From an uncultured Candidatus Marinamargulisbacteria bacterium (GTDB taxonomy: Bacteria > Margulisbacteria > Marinamargulisbacteria > UBA817 > CACECR01), in the NCBI GenBank assembly GCA_902558105.1, contig CACECR010000004.1:1-49439 (forward strand): DNA of 49,439 nucleotides. Reading direction: 5' to 3'. Below the pieces are notes generated by a model. The model made no database searches and was not told where the DNA came from. It worked only from the letters and a program-made list of their open reading frames with translations. This document shows positions 30,807 through 39,132 of this stretch, piece by piece. Position numbers and translations under genes: made by a program. Position 1 is the stretch's first letter; each line of letters starts with the position of its first letter.

Positions 30807-31329
30807 TGTAGTTTATACTCGATTATGTGAGTCCGGAAATGCTCGTGTTTTTAGGCTTCATATATATATTTTAATTTATAGTGTTCTGTCTTTGTTAAAT
30901 CGCGATCTTGAGTATTTAAAGGCCTGTATACTGGCTGAAACTTTCTATATTGGAGGGGAGTGTCAATCTAGTGGAAATTGCTGTTCGGGTATTATGTTAT
31001 TTTCTAATGGTTATCCTTTAGATACTGTGGCCAAGTTTCAGGATGCGTTAAGTAAAGATTTTAAGTATCAGCGTTTTAATTATCATTCTGGGGCAGCTCA
31101 TCGAATTCAGTCGTATGATTGCTCTCAATTATCGAAAAATAATCGATGTTTAGATTATGAAAATCGTCCCGATTTTTGTCGGTTGTATCCATATAGTTAT
31201 TTTATCGAAAAAGGTTTCTTACGTTCTGGCTGTGGTTATAATGTGCGTTTAAGAAATTCCTTGCCAATTTTCTGGTACCCACCTTTGAGGCGTTATATTC
31301 AATCGATTTTGTTGACTCAATCATTCTGA
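30760..31329 (+). CDS. YkgJ-family Cys-cluster (putative Zn/Fe-chelating) protein; exact start uncertain
   Basis: [11 protein letters not shown]...[30 protein letters not shown]...SGCGYN cysteine pattern. Confidence 0.7.
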   Translation: MELLNLLLKLSSRLHSVVYTRLCESGNARVFRLHIYILIYSVLSLLNRDLEYLKACILAETFYIGGECQSSGNCCSGIMLFSNGYPLDTVAKFQDALSKDFKYQRFNYHSGAAHRIQSYDCSQLSKNNRCLDYENRPDFCRLYPYSYFIEKGFLRSGCGYNVRLRNSLPIFWYPPLRRYIQSILLTQSF

Positions 31330-31375
31330 AAATGGGTGTAGTATGGTATAATGTAGCTACAAAAAAGGGACAATT

Positions 31376-32011
31376 ATGATAGCACATTTTACGGGTGAAT
31401 TTTTTCAAATCACAACTAGGCACTATGAGACACTCATTGATCAGGCACAAAAAAACTTACCAAAAGAGACGGGGGGGTTTTTAGGTGGTCATGGTCGTTT
31501 TATCAAGGGTATTTTACCATTATTTAATTCCTTTGATGGCGATAAAACGGGCACATTCGGATATATGCCTGAAGATGCAATAAGAGCTCGACAGTTTTTT
31601 GAAAAAAATAACTTAGAGTATTTAGGTGTTTATCATACGCATCCAATTGGAAGTGCAATGCCTTCAGAACAGGATTTGAAGCATATTCAAAAGTATATGT
31701 TCATAATTAGCATGAGAGATCCTAATAATCCTGATTTTGCTTGTTATGAAGTACAAGGTAAGCGATATAATAGGGTTCCATTAGATATATCATCTGGATC
31801 TTTTTCCGTACATGATATTCACTCAGGCGTTGGTGCTCCAGCTCAAGTTTCCGAACCTTCATTTGTTGCGCTAGACTCTGAGAGTGGACAATCTCATGTG
31901 GATGGCTTATTTGATGCTATAATTTCAGATCGACCATCACCGTATCAAAAGACTACGTTTGAGTCGGAAGATGATGACGAAAATGGCCTTAGTTTTTCAA
32001 CCGTTGCTTAA
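31376..32011 (+). CDS. JAMM/MPN (JAB) domain metallo-isopeptidase-like protein
   Basis: KETGGFLGG...YLGVYHTHPIGSAMPSEQDLKHIQKYMFIISM matches E-x(n)-H[ST]Hx7Sx2D exactly. Confidence 0.85.
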   Translation: MIAHFTGEFFQITTRHYETLIDQAQKNLPKETGGFLGGHGRFIKGILPLFNSFDGDKTGTFGYMPEDAIRARQFFEKNNLEYLGVYHTHPIGSAMPSEQDLKHIQKYMFIISMRDPNNPDFACYEVQGKRYNRVPLDISSGSFSVHDIHSGVGAPAQVSEPSFVALDSESGQSHVDGLFDAIISDRPSPYQKTTFESEDDDENGLSFSTVA

Positions 32012-33274
32012 CTATTTTAGTTGACCGTTACCCTTAACAATGTATTTATAGGTGGTTAGTTCGTTTAGTCCCATTGGTCCTCGGGCATGACATTTTTGTG
32101 TAGAAATTCCCATTTCAGCACCGAAGCCAAATTCACCGCCGTCTGTAAATCGTGTTGACGCATTATTAATCACGCTAGATGCATCGATTCGTTTGTTAAA
32201 ACTGGCTATGGCATCTTCGTCAGTTGAGACAATGCATTCGGTGTGCATGCTACCGTAAGTATTGATGTGTTCAATGGCTTCATCTAGTGATGATACGATT
32301 TTACAAGAGACAATATAATCAAGGTATTCCTCACTCCAATCGTCTTCGCTTGCTAAGTCAACGTTTGGGTTCAGTTTTTGAGTTTGATGACAGCCTTTGA
32401 TGGTAACGTTTTTGTCTTGAAAGTATTGAAGTAGCTTTTTGATATTGTCTTCACCCCAATTAGCGTTGACTACAAGACTTTCGCATGAATTACAAACAGA
32501 AACACGTTGTGTCGCGGAGTTGATTGCGATGGATTCACTGAGTACGTAGTCTGCATCGCTGTGTATGTAGACATGGCAATTTCCAACACCGGTTTCAATA
32601 CTGGGTACCGTGGCATTTGCTACGACAGTATTTATTAAACCGGCACTTCCTCTTGGAATGACAAGATCTAGATATCCTTTCATTTTTACGAACGGAATAA
32701 CACCTTCACGGCTAGTATCCTCCAGTAATTGAATTGCGTTAGAATTTATATTGTGTTGACTAAGTACATTTTTCAGTAGGTCACTTAACACTTTATTGGA
32801 GTGATATGCAGAGCTACTTCCTCTTAGCACAATGGCATTACTCGATTTAATGGCTAATCCAATGGCATCTACGGTTACATTTGGTCTTGCTTCATAGATA
32901 ATACCAATAACCCCAAACGGAACTCGTACTTTTTGGATTGTTAGATTGTTAGGACGTGTCCATTCGTCAATGATGGTATGAATGGGGTCGTTTAAATTTT
33001 TAATAGTGGTTAAACTGTCGGCGATGTCTTTGATGCGCTCTTCATTTAAGGTGAGGCGATCGATTAATGATTGGCTAAGTCCATTGGCCTTTCCGTTTTC
33101 AATATCTTTATTATTTTCGGCAATGATTATAGTTGATTGGCTGGTTAAGCAATCGGCCATGTTAGTTAAAATATTATTTTTTTCTTCTGTTGATAATTGT
33201 AATAAGCTATCTGTTGTTTTTTTAGCCTCTAGACATTGGCTTTCAATTGTTGTTGTCATCATTTTTGGGTACAA
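32012..33274 (-). CDS. proA: Gamma-glutamyl phosphate reductase
   Basis: VRVPFGVIGIIYEARPNVTVDAIGLAIKSSNAIVLRGSSSAYHSN, VIPRGSAGLI, ASTRFTDGGEFGFGAEMGISTQKCHARGPMGL. Confidence 0.97.
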   Translation of the reverse strand: MYPKMMTTTIESQCLEAKKTTDSLLQLSTEEKNNILTNMADCLTSQSTIIIAENNKDIENGKANGLSQSLIDRLTLNEERIKDIADSLTTIKNLNDPIHTIIDEWTRPNNLTIQKVRVPFGVIGIIYEARPNVTVDAIGLAIKSSNAIVLRGSSSAYHSNKVLSDLLKNVLSQHNINSNAIQLLEDTSREGVIPFVKMKGYLDLVIPRGSAGLINTVVANATVPSIETGVGNCHVYIHSDADYVLSESIAINSATQRVSVCNSCESLVVNANWGEDNIKKLLQYFQDKNVTIKGCHQTQKLNPNVDLASEDDWSEEYLDYIVSCKIVSSLDEAIEHINTYGSMHTECIVSTDEDAIASFNKRIDASSVINNASTRFTDGGEFGFGAEMGISTQKCHARGPMGLNELTTYKYIVKGNGQLK

Positions 33275-34022
33275 ATGTTCCTGGATTAATATTATTAAGA
33301 ATATTAACTATACTATCAGATTTTCGGCCATTTGTAATGTAGACATTAATTCCTGATTGTGAGGCATTTTTAGCGGCTAGTAACTTTGATTTCATTCCGC
33401 CTCTTGCATCTAGGTTGTCTATTGTATTGGCGATTTGTTCATCACTGATATTAGGTAGTAACTCAATTAATGTTGCGTTAGGGTTTAGTGATGGATTTTC
33501 GGTATATACGCCATTAGTGTCTGTCAGTAAAATTAGTGTTTCAGCACTTATTAAGGTGGCTAGTTTTGAGGAGAGTCCATCATTGTCCCCAAATGTTAAC
33601 TCTTCGATAGCGACTGAGTCATTTTCATTAATAATTGGGATGACGTTATGTTCAAATAGTGTGTGTATTGTATTCTTTGTATGGGTTTGCCTTTCATGAT
33701 TATCAAGTCCATCTCTAGTTAATAATAGTTGAGCTGTATTAAGTCCTAGTTGCTTTAAAAATAGTGAGTATTCCTGAAAGAGTGCGGGTTGTCCAATGGC
33801 GGCAGCGGCTTGTTTTTCTGGAATAGTACTAGGCTTTTTACTTAGGTAATATTGTCCGCTTACAATAGCGCCAGAGCTTACAATACAAACATTTATGGGG
33901 TGGTTGCTTTTTATTTCTGCAATTTGTTTGCATAATTGACGTAAATTATTGAGATCTGTTTGATCCGTTGGAGTGGTCAGTAGTCGGCTACCGATTTTAA
34001 TGACTATTGTTCGTTTATGCAC
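33243..34022 (-). CDS. proB: Glutamate 5-kinase (no C-terminal PUA domain)
   Basis: TIVIKIGSRLL, CIVSSGAIVSGQYYL, IPIINENDSVAIEELTFGDNDGLSSKLATLISAETLILLTDTNGVYTENP, ARGGMKSKLLAAKNAS. Confidence 0.96.
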   Translation of the reverse strand: MHKRTIVIKIGSRLLTTPTDQTDLNNLRQLCKQIAEIKSNHPINVCIVSSGAIVSGQYYLSKKPSTIPEKQAAAAIGQPALFQEYSLFLKQLGLNTAQLLLTRDGLDNHERQTHTKNTIHTLFEHNVIPIINENDSVAIEELTFGDNDGLSSKLATLISAETLILLTDTNGVYTENPSLNPNATLIELLPNISDEQIANTIDNLDARGGMKSKLLAAKNASQSGINVYITNGRKSDSIVNILNNINPGTFVPKNDDNNN

Positions 34023-35017
34023 TCCTGACTCTCCATTAATTTATTAGCAATTGCCTGGCTTAGTTCATCCAATCCAATTCTAGCATGAGCTGATATTAAT
34101 TGACTGTTTTTATCGATATTTTTGAAGAGTTCTTGAAGTTTTTGGTAGGTATCCTTTGGAACTAAGTCGGCTTTACTAAGTACAATGAGTTGTGATTTGT
34201 TGGCGAGTGATTCATCATATTCGATGAGTTCATTATTGATTTTATGATAATTATCAATGGCTTCTTCAGGGTTTTCTAGAGGGATTTCGATTAGATGTAC
34301 TAGAACAGTTGTTCGTGATAGGTGTCTTAAGAATTCATGGCCTAGTCCTACTCCTTTTGAGGCTCCTTCAATGAGTCCAGGAATATCCGCTAATAAAATT
34401 TCTCGATCATGATATTTAAGCATTCCTAAATTTGGAAATAGTGTTGTAAATGGATAGGATCCAATTTTGGGGTTGGCACTTGTGAGTGTTTTCAATAATG
34501 TAGATTTACCGGCATTGGGCAATCCAATAATCCCTACTTCAGCTAATAATTGTAATTCAAGTTCTATATCTTTATCGATTCCTGGTAATCCAGGTTGTGA
34601 ATAAGTGGGTGTTTGGTGTGTTGAGCTTGCAAAGCAGGCATTTCCTCTTCCCCCTTTACCACCTTCTGCTGCAATACATGTCATGCCATGATGAGTTAAG
34701 TCAGCAATGATGGCCCCAGCCGAATCTTTGATAATTGTTCCGCAAGGAACTTGAATGACTTCATCTTCACCATCTTTACCGAAGCGTTTTCCACCTTCCC
34801 CTGGAAGTCCATTTTGTGCTTTAATTTTTTTTCTAATTTTAAGATCCATCAATGTTTGAAGGTTTGTATTGGCTTGGAAAACTACGTTTCCGCCTTTACC
34901 ACCATTTCCACCATCAGGACCTCCTTTTGGAACAAATTTTTCTCGTCTAAAGCTACTCGCTCCTGCACCACCTTTACCGGATGATACAGTAAGCGAAACT
35001 AAATCGACGAAAGTCAT
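34004..35017 (-). CDS. obgE: GTPase ObgE/CgtA
   Basis: SGKGGAGASSFRREKFVPKGGPDGGNGGKGGNVVF, VGIIGLPNAGKSTLLKTLTSANPKIGSYPFTTLFPNLG, DIPGLIEGASKGVGLGHEFLRHL. Confidence 0.98.
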   Translation of the reverse strand: MTFVDLVSLTVSSGKGGAGASSFRREKFVPKGGPDGGNGGKGGNVVFQANTNLQTLMDLKIRKKIKAQNGLPGEGGKRFGKDGEDEVIQVPCGTIIKDSAGAIIADLTHHGMTCIAAEGGKGGRGNACFASSTHQTPTYSQPGLPGIDKDIELELQLLAEVGIIGLPNAGKSTLLKTLTSANPKIGSYPFTTLFPNLGMLKYHDREILLADIPGLIEGASKGVGLGHEFLRHLSRTTVLVHLIEIPLENPEEAIDNYHKINNELIEYDESLANKSQLIVLSKADLVPKDTYQKLQELFKNIDKNSQLISAHARIGLDELSQAIANKLMESQECINEQ

Positions 35018-35035
35018 GTGTAAAAAAGTTAGATG

Positions 35036-35293
35036 TTAAGAGGCTGTTTGAATGGAAACTTTTTTCTTTCCTTTGCTAACAAAAGAAAATTGAACAGTTC
35101 CAGCTTCTTTAGCAAATAAAGTAAAATCTTTACCAACACCAACATTTTCACCAGCATGAAACCTAGATCCACGTTGTCTTACTATAATTTCACCAGATTT
35201 AACAACTTGTCCACCGAAACGTTTAATTCCTAATCGTTTGGATTCACTATCTCTACCGTTTTTAGTACTTCCTTTTCCTTTTTTATGAGCCAT
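35036..35293 (-). CDS. rpmA: 50S ribosomal protein L27
   Basis: [61 protein letters not shown]. Confidence 0.98.
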   Translation of the reverse strand: MAHKKGKGSTKNGRDSESKRLGIKRFGGQVVKSGEIIVRQRGSRFHAGENVGVGKDFTLFAKEAGTVQFSFVSKGKKKVSIQTAS

Positions 35294-35337
35294 TTTTTTA
35301 TCCTTAGAGTTATTACATTAATTTAAAGCTTTAGAAT

Positions 35338-35652
35338 TTAAGCTTTAAGTGCAATTTTGTTAATTTTTAAACGAGTTAATTGTTGACGATGACCTTGGGT
35401 TTTTTTGTAGCCAGTTTTTCTTTTAAATTTGAATACTGTTTGCTTGTCGTCTTTGAATTGTTCAAGAATTTCAGCTTCCACAGTTGCACCTTTTACAGTC
35501 GGTTGACCTACGGTTGTTGTTTTCGAATCGTTTAAAAGTAAAACGCTATCGATGTTGATTTTGTTAGAGTCTGTATTTATTTTTTCAACATCAATTATAC
35601 TGCCTTCTTCAATAATAAATTGTTTAGATCCTAGTTCAATTACGGCTATCAT
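35338..35652 (-). CDS. rplU: 50S ribosomal protein L21
   Basis: MIAVIELGSKQFIIEEGSIIDVEKI...KFKRKTGYKKTQGHRQQLTRLKI. Confidence 0.97.
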   Translation of the reverse strand: MIAVIELGSKQFIIEEGSIIDVEKINTDSNKINIDSVLLLNDSKTTTVGQPTVKGATVEAEILEQFKDDKQTVFKFKRKTGYKKTQGHRQQLTRLKINKIALKA

Positions 35653-35692
35653 TCAATATCTCCACTTTGTTAAGCTTAAAATGTAACGTTTA

Positions 35693-35722
35693 TTTTTATC
35701 ATTTTTAACATTATTCTGTCAA
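35693..35722 (-). promoter_or_regulatory. Candidate promoter of rplU-rpmA-obgE-proBA
   Basis: Minus strand TTGACA-N18-TAAAAA about 40 nt upstream of rplU ATG. Confidence 0.5.
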
Positions 35723-35858
35723 TAGTTTTAGTGAATCAAATTGTTAATTTGTAAATTCGTGAGAAATGAGTTTGAAAAGAAATTAGATCTTGTGTTTTTT
35801 TGTTAATTTACTTTACTATGATTACACATCTGTCACCTTTGTAAAAATAATTTTAATA

Positions 35859-35887
35859 TTGACACTTCAATTTACAAGTGTTATATT
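35859..35887 (+). promoter_or_regulatory. Sigma70-type promoter for tRNA-Trp/secE/nusG/ribosomal operon
   Basis: TTGACA-N17-TATATT, about 50 nt upstream of the tRNA gene. Confidence 0.8.
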
Positions 35888-35935
35888 TCAACTCTAATTT
35901 GTTGGTCTGCCAAACTAGATGCTCATTTATTTTAT

Positions 35936-36012
35936 AGGTCTGTAGCTCTAATTGGTAGAGCGCCGGTCTCCAAAACCGAAGGTTGTCGGTTCGAATCCGA
36001 CCAGGCCTGCCA
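35936..36012 (+). tRNA. tRNA-Trp (CCA anticodon), 3' CCA encoded
   Basis: AGGTCTG acceptor pairs with CAGGCCT; anticodon loop CTCCAAA; T-loop GGTTCGAATCC; GCCA end. Confidence 0.95.
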
Positions 36013-36051
36013 ACAAAATTTAGATTTAACATGTTATATTTTGGATAATTA

Positions 36052-36276
36052 ATGAGTAGTGTAAAAACAAAATCACAATACTTGAAAGCTCGGAATAAGA
36101 ATAATTCTTATGCAAGTAATATCAAATCTGAGTTTTCTAAGATACATTGGCCTAGTAAACAAGAAGTCGTTAAAGCTTCTATATCTATATTAGTGTTTGT
36201 TGTTTTTTTTGTGGGGTTCGTTGCGATATCCGACTTATTGTTATCAAAAGTTTTTTTCAAATTTAAAGGAATTTAA
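36052..36276 (+). CDS. secE: Preprotein translocase subunit SecE
   Basis: IKSEFSKIHWPSKQEVVKASISILVFVVFFVGFVAISDLLLSKVF; between tRNA-Trp and nusG. Confidence 0.93.
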   Translation: MSSVKTKSQYLKARNKNNSYASNIKSEFSKIHWPSKQEVVKASISILVFVVFFVGFVAISDLLLSKVFFKFKGI

Positions 36277-36278
36277 AA

Positions 36279-36983
36279 ATGTCAGATGAAAATTTAGTTC
36301 TAGAAGATGATGAGTTAACTAATGAGCCTATCTTTTCAGATGAAGAAGTTCAGGAAGAAAGCTTAGACAATAATATTGAGAATTATGATGATTCAAATGA
36401 TGATTCAACTGATGATGATTCAGAAGATGTCAAAGAAGAAAACTCTCTTGAGGCACAAGCTAAGTGGTACACTCTACAGTGTTTCGCATTGTATGAACAC
36501 AAAGTGACCCTTCGTATTCGTCAGATGATGGAAAATGAATTTAAAGATAAGGTCTTTCAGGTACTGCTCCCCGAAGAAGAAACTGTCGAAATTAAAAATA
36601 ATAAACGTCAGGAACGTATGACTAAAATTTATCCTGGATATATATTTGTAAAAACTTTACCTAGTGAAGAGGTTTGGTTTTTATTAAGGCAAATTCCAGG
36701 TGTATCCAAGGTAATTGGTAGTAAAACCCTTCCAACCCCAATTGCAGCTTCTGAAATGGATAAGATTTTACGTCAAATGGGTGATAAAACTAAGAAAATT
36801 GAAGTTGATTTTGAAGTTGATGAAGTGATAAGGGTTGTCTCTGGTCCATTTAGAGGTTATTCTGGTGTCATTTCGGAAATTAATTCCGATAGAGGTAAAT
36901 TAAAGGCAATGATTTCAATTTTTGGTAGAGAAACACCTGTTGAGTTAGATTTTGATCAAGTTGAACAAGCTGTAGGGAGTTAA
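36279..36983 (+). CDS. nusG: Transcription termination/antitermination protein NusG with acidic N-terminal extension
   Basis: AKWYTLQCFALYEHKVTLRIRQMM, KIYPGYIFVKTLPSEEVWFLLRQIPGVSKVIG, VVSGPFRGYSGVISEINSDRGKLKAMISIFGRETPVELDFDQVE. Confidence 0.95.
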   Translation: MSDENLVLEDDELTNEPIFSDEEVQEESLDNNIENYDDSNDDSTDDDSEDVKEENSLEAQAKWYTLQCFALYEHKVTLRIRQMMENEFKDKVFQVLLPEEETVEIKNNKRQERMTKIYPGYIFVKTLPSEEVWFLLRQIPGVSKVIGSKTLPTPIAASEMDKILRQMGDKTKKIEVDFEVDEVIRVVSGPFRGYSGVISEINSDRGKLKAMISIFGRETPVELDFDQVEQAVGS

Positions 36984-36987
36984 ATAA

Positions 36988-37410
36988 ATGGCTAAAAAAG
37001 TTAAAACTATTATTAAATTACAAATCGAAGGTGGAAAGGCAAATCCTGCGCCTCCTGTTGGACCAGCATTAGGTCAGCATGGTGTTAATATTATGGACTT
37101 CTGTAAAGCTTATAATGCAGCTACCCAAGATAAGGCAGGATCTGTAATTCCAGTTGAAATTACAGTTTTCGAGGATACTTCGTTTACATTTATATGCAAA
37201 ACACCTCCGGCAGCAAGATTGATTTTGAAAGCCGCTGGTATTAAAAGTGGAGCTAACATGCCTGGCCGTGAAGCTCCTAAAAAAATTGCACGAGATAAAC
37301 TTGTTGCTATAGCTGAAGAAAAAATGGTAGATTTAAATGCTTTTGAAACTGAATCTGCTGTTCGTATTATCGAAGGTACAGCAAGAAGTATGGGATTTGA
37401 GGTAGTATAA
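36988..37410 (+). CDS. rplK: 50S ribosomal protein L11
   Basis: [60 protein letters not shown]. Confidence 0.99.
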   Translation: MAKKVKTIIKLQIEGGKANPAPPVGPALGQHGVNIMDFCKAYNAATQDKAGSVIPVEITVFEDTSFTFICKTPPAARLILKAAGIKSGANMPGREAPKKIARDKLVAIAEEKMVDLNAFETESAVRIIEGTARSMGFEVV

Positions 37411-38111
37411 TGAATAGAGGTAAACAATATAAACAATATGCAGAGTCGTTAGATCAAACTACAGATTTAACAATTCACCAGGCAGTTACAATTTTAAAAG
37501 AAAAATCATTCGCAAAATTTGATGAAACGATTGAAGTTGCTTTTAAATTAGGTATTGATCCTCGTCAGGCTGATCAAGCTTTAAGAGGAACTTTGTCTCT
37601 TCCGCATGGTACAGGTAAAGATGTTCGTGTTGTTGTGATCTGCGGTGATTCTGATATAAAGGCTGCTGAGGAAGCTGGAGCTAATGAAGTTGGTTCAGAT
37701 GAATTAGTTGATCGTATATCTAAAGGTTTTTTAGATTTTGATATTGTAATTGCAACGCCAGCAATGATGGGGAAAGTTGGTAAATTAGGTAAGCTTTTAG
37801 GTGCAAGAGGTATGATGCCTAGTCCTAAAAGTGGAACGGTAACTCAAGATGTTGCTAAAACTGTTTCCGAGTTTAAAGCTGGAAAGGTTGAGTACCGTAA
37901 TGATAAAACTGGAATAGTTCATATTGTGATCGGAAAGGCTTCTTTTTCACAAGAAAATCTTGTTGAAAATTTCCGTGAAGTTTATGACACTATCCAAAAA
38001 GTAAAACCACAAAAGGCCAAGGGAACTTATATTCAGTCTTTAGTTGTTTCATCAACTATGAGTCCTGGACTAAGACTTTGTCCTACTAATACGTTTGAGA
38101 AGGAGGGATAA
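37410..38111 (+). CDS. rplA: 50S ribosomal protein L1
   Basis: FDETIEVAFKLGIDPRQADQALRGTLSLPHGTGK, LGARGMMPSPKSGTVTQDV, VEYRNDKTGIVHIVIGK. Confidence 0.98.
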   Translation: MNRGKQYKQYAESLDQTTDLTIHQAVTILKEKSFAKFDETIEVAFKLGIDPRQADQALRGTLSLPHGTGKDVRVVVICGDSDIKAAEEAGANEVGSDELVDRISKGFLDFDIVIATPAMMGKVGKLGKLLGARGMMPSPKSGTVTQDVAKTVSEFKAGKVEYRNDKTGIVHIVIGKASFSQENLVENFREVYDTIQKVKPQKAKGTYIQSLVVSSTMSPGLRLCPTNTFEKEG

Positions 38112-38112
38112 T

Positions 38113-38652
38113 ATGGTTCCTACTGATAAGGTGTTATCTAAAAAAGCAGAGATAATATCTGAAATTAAAACTCGTGTTGAAGGTTCAGCTGGTGTTTATT
38201 TGTTTGATTACAGAGGTTTAACTGTATCCAAACTAAGTGAACTTAGAACTCAATTACGCGAATCAAATGCAAAAGCCACTGTGTTTAAAAATACGTTTAT
38301 AAAACGTGCTTTAGACGAGTTGGAATATAACTATTCTGATACTTTGTTAAAAGAGCCTACAGTTCTTTTAACATGTGAAGAAGATATAGTTAGCCCTGCC
38401 AAGGTACTGGTTGATTTTGTTAAGAACAATGAAATCGGTACAATTAAAGGCGGTTATTTAGGAAGTAAAGCTTTAGATCTTAATGATATTAAAAGTTTAT
38501 CTAACCTACCATCACGAGAGGAGCTTTTGGCGAAATTTGTTGGGAGTATCAATGCTCCAATTTCAAATTTTGTGATGGGCTTATCTGGTGTAAGTCGTTC
38601 ATTAGTGTATGTATTAAGTGCTATTAAAAGCCAAAAAGACGGAGGAAACTAA
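38113..38652 (+). CDS. rplJ: 50S ribosomal protein L10
   Basis: ATG 38113 with AAGGAGG SD; VYLFDYRGLTVSKLSELRTQLRESNAKATVFKNTFIKRAL. Confidence 0.95.
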   Translation: MVPTDKVLSKKAEIISEIKTRVEGSAGVYLFDYRGLTVSKLSELRTQLRESNAKATVFKNTFIKRALDELEYNYSDTLLKEPTVLLTCEEDIVSPAKVLVDFVKNNEIGTIKGGYLGSKALDLNDIKSLSNLPSREELLAKFVGSINAPISNFVMGLSGVSRSLVYVLSAIKSQKDGGN

Positions 38653-39066
38653 ATGTCTGAAGAAACTACAAAAGAAGCAGTTGAATTATCTGCTGACGCA
38701 CAAAAAGTATTAGATGCTGTTGAAAAAATGACAGTTTTAGAATTGTCTGAACTAGTTAAAGCTTTAGAAGAAAAGTTTGGTGTTAGTGCTGCTCCTGTAG
38801 CTGTAGCTGGTGCTGCTCCTGCAGCAGGTGGTGGTGATGCTGCTGATGCTGGCGACGGTACTGTATCTGTAATTTTAGCTGGTTTTGGTGACAACAAAAT
38901 TGGAGTTATTAAAGCAATCCGTGAAGTTGCTGGTTTAGGTTTAAAAGAAGCTAAAGATTTTGTTGAGTCTGCACCTAAAGCTGTTAAAGAAGGAATTTCA
39001 CAAAGCGAAGCTGATGAGCTTAAAAAGTCATTAGAAGAAGCTGGCGCTCAAATCGAAATTAAATAA
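38653..39066 (+). CDS. rplL: 50S ribosomal protein L7/L12
   Basis: [65 protein letters not shown]. Confidence 0.98.
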   Translation: MSEETTKEAVELSADAQKVLDAVEKMTVLELSELVKALEEKFGVSAAPVAVAGAAPAAGGGDAADAGDGTVSVILAGFGDNKIGVIKAIREVAGLGLKEAKDFVESAPKAVKEGISQSEADELKKSLEEAGAQIEIK

Positions 39067-39082
39067 TTTAATATATTTTTAT

Positions 39083-39114
39083 TAGCCTGGAGTTTTTTAC
39101 TCCAGGCTATTTTT
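39083..39114 (+). terminator. Stem-loop between rplL and rpoB (attenuator/partial terminator or processing site)
   Basis: TAGCCTGGAG-TTTTTTA-CTCCAGGCTA, perfect 10-bp stem followed by a T-run. Confidence 0.85.
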
Positions 39115-39132
39115 GCTAAGAGGTGATATAAA

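Noticed and set aside
37110-37436. 108-aa antisense ORF over rplK
   Set aside because: Fully explained by the rplK coding strand.
38649-38897. 82-aa antisense ORF in rplL with Ala/Pro-rich sequence
   Set aside because: Mirror of the Ala/Gly-rich L7/L12 hinge; no independent evidence.
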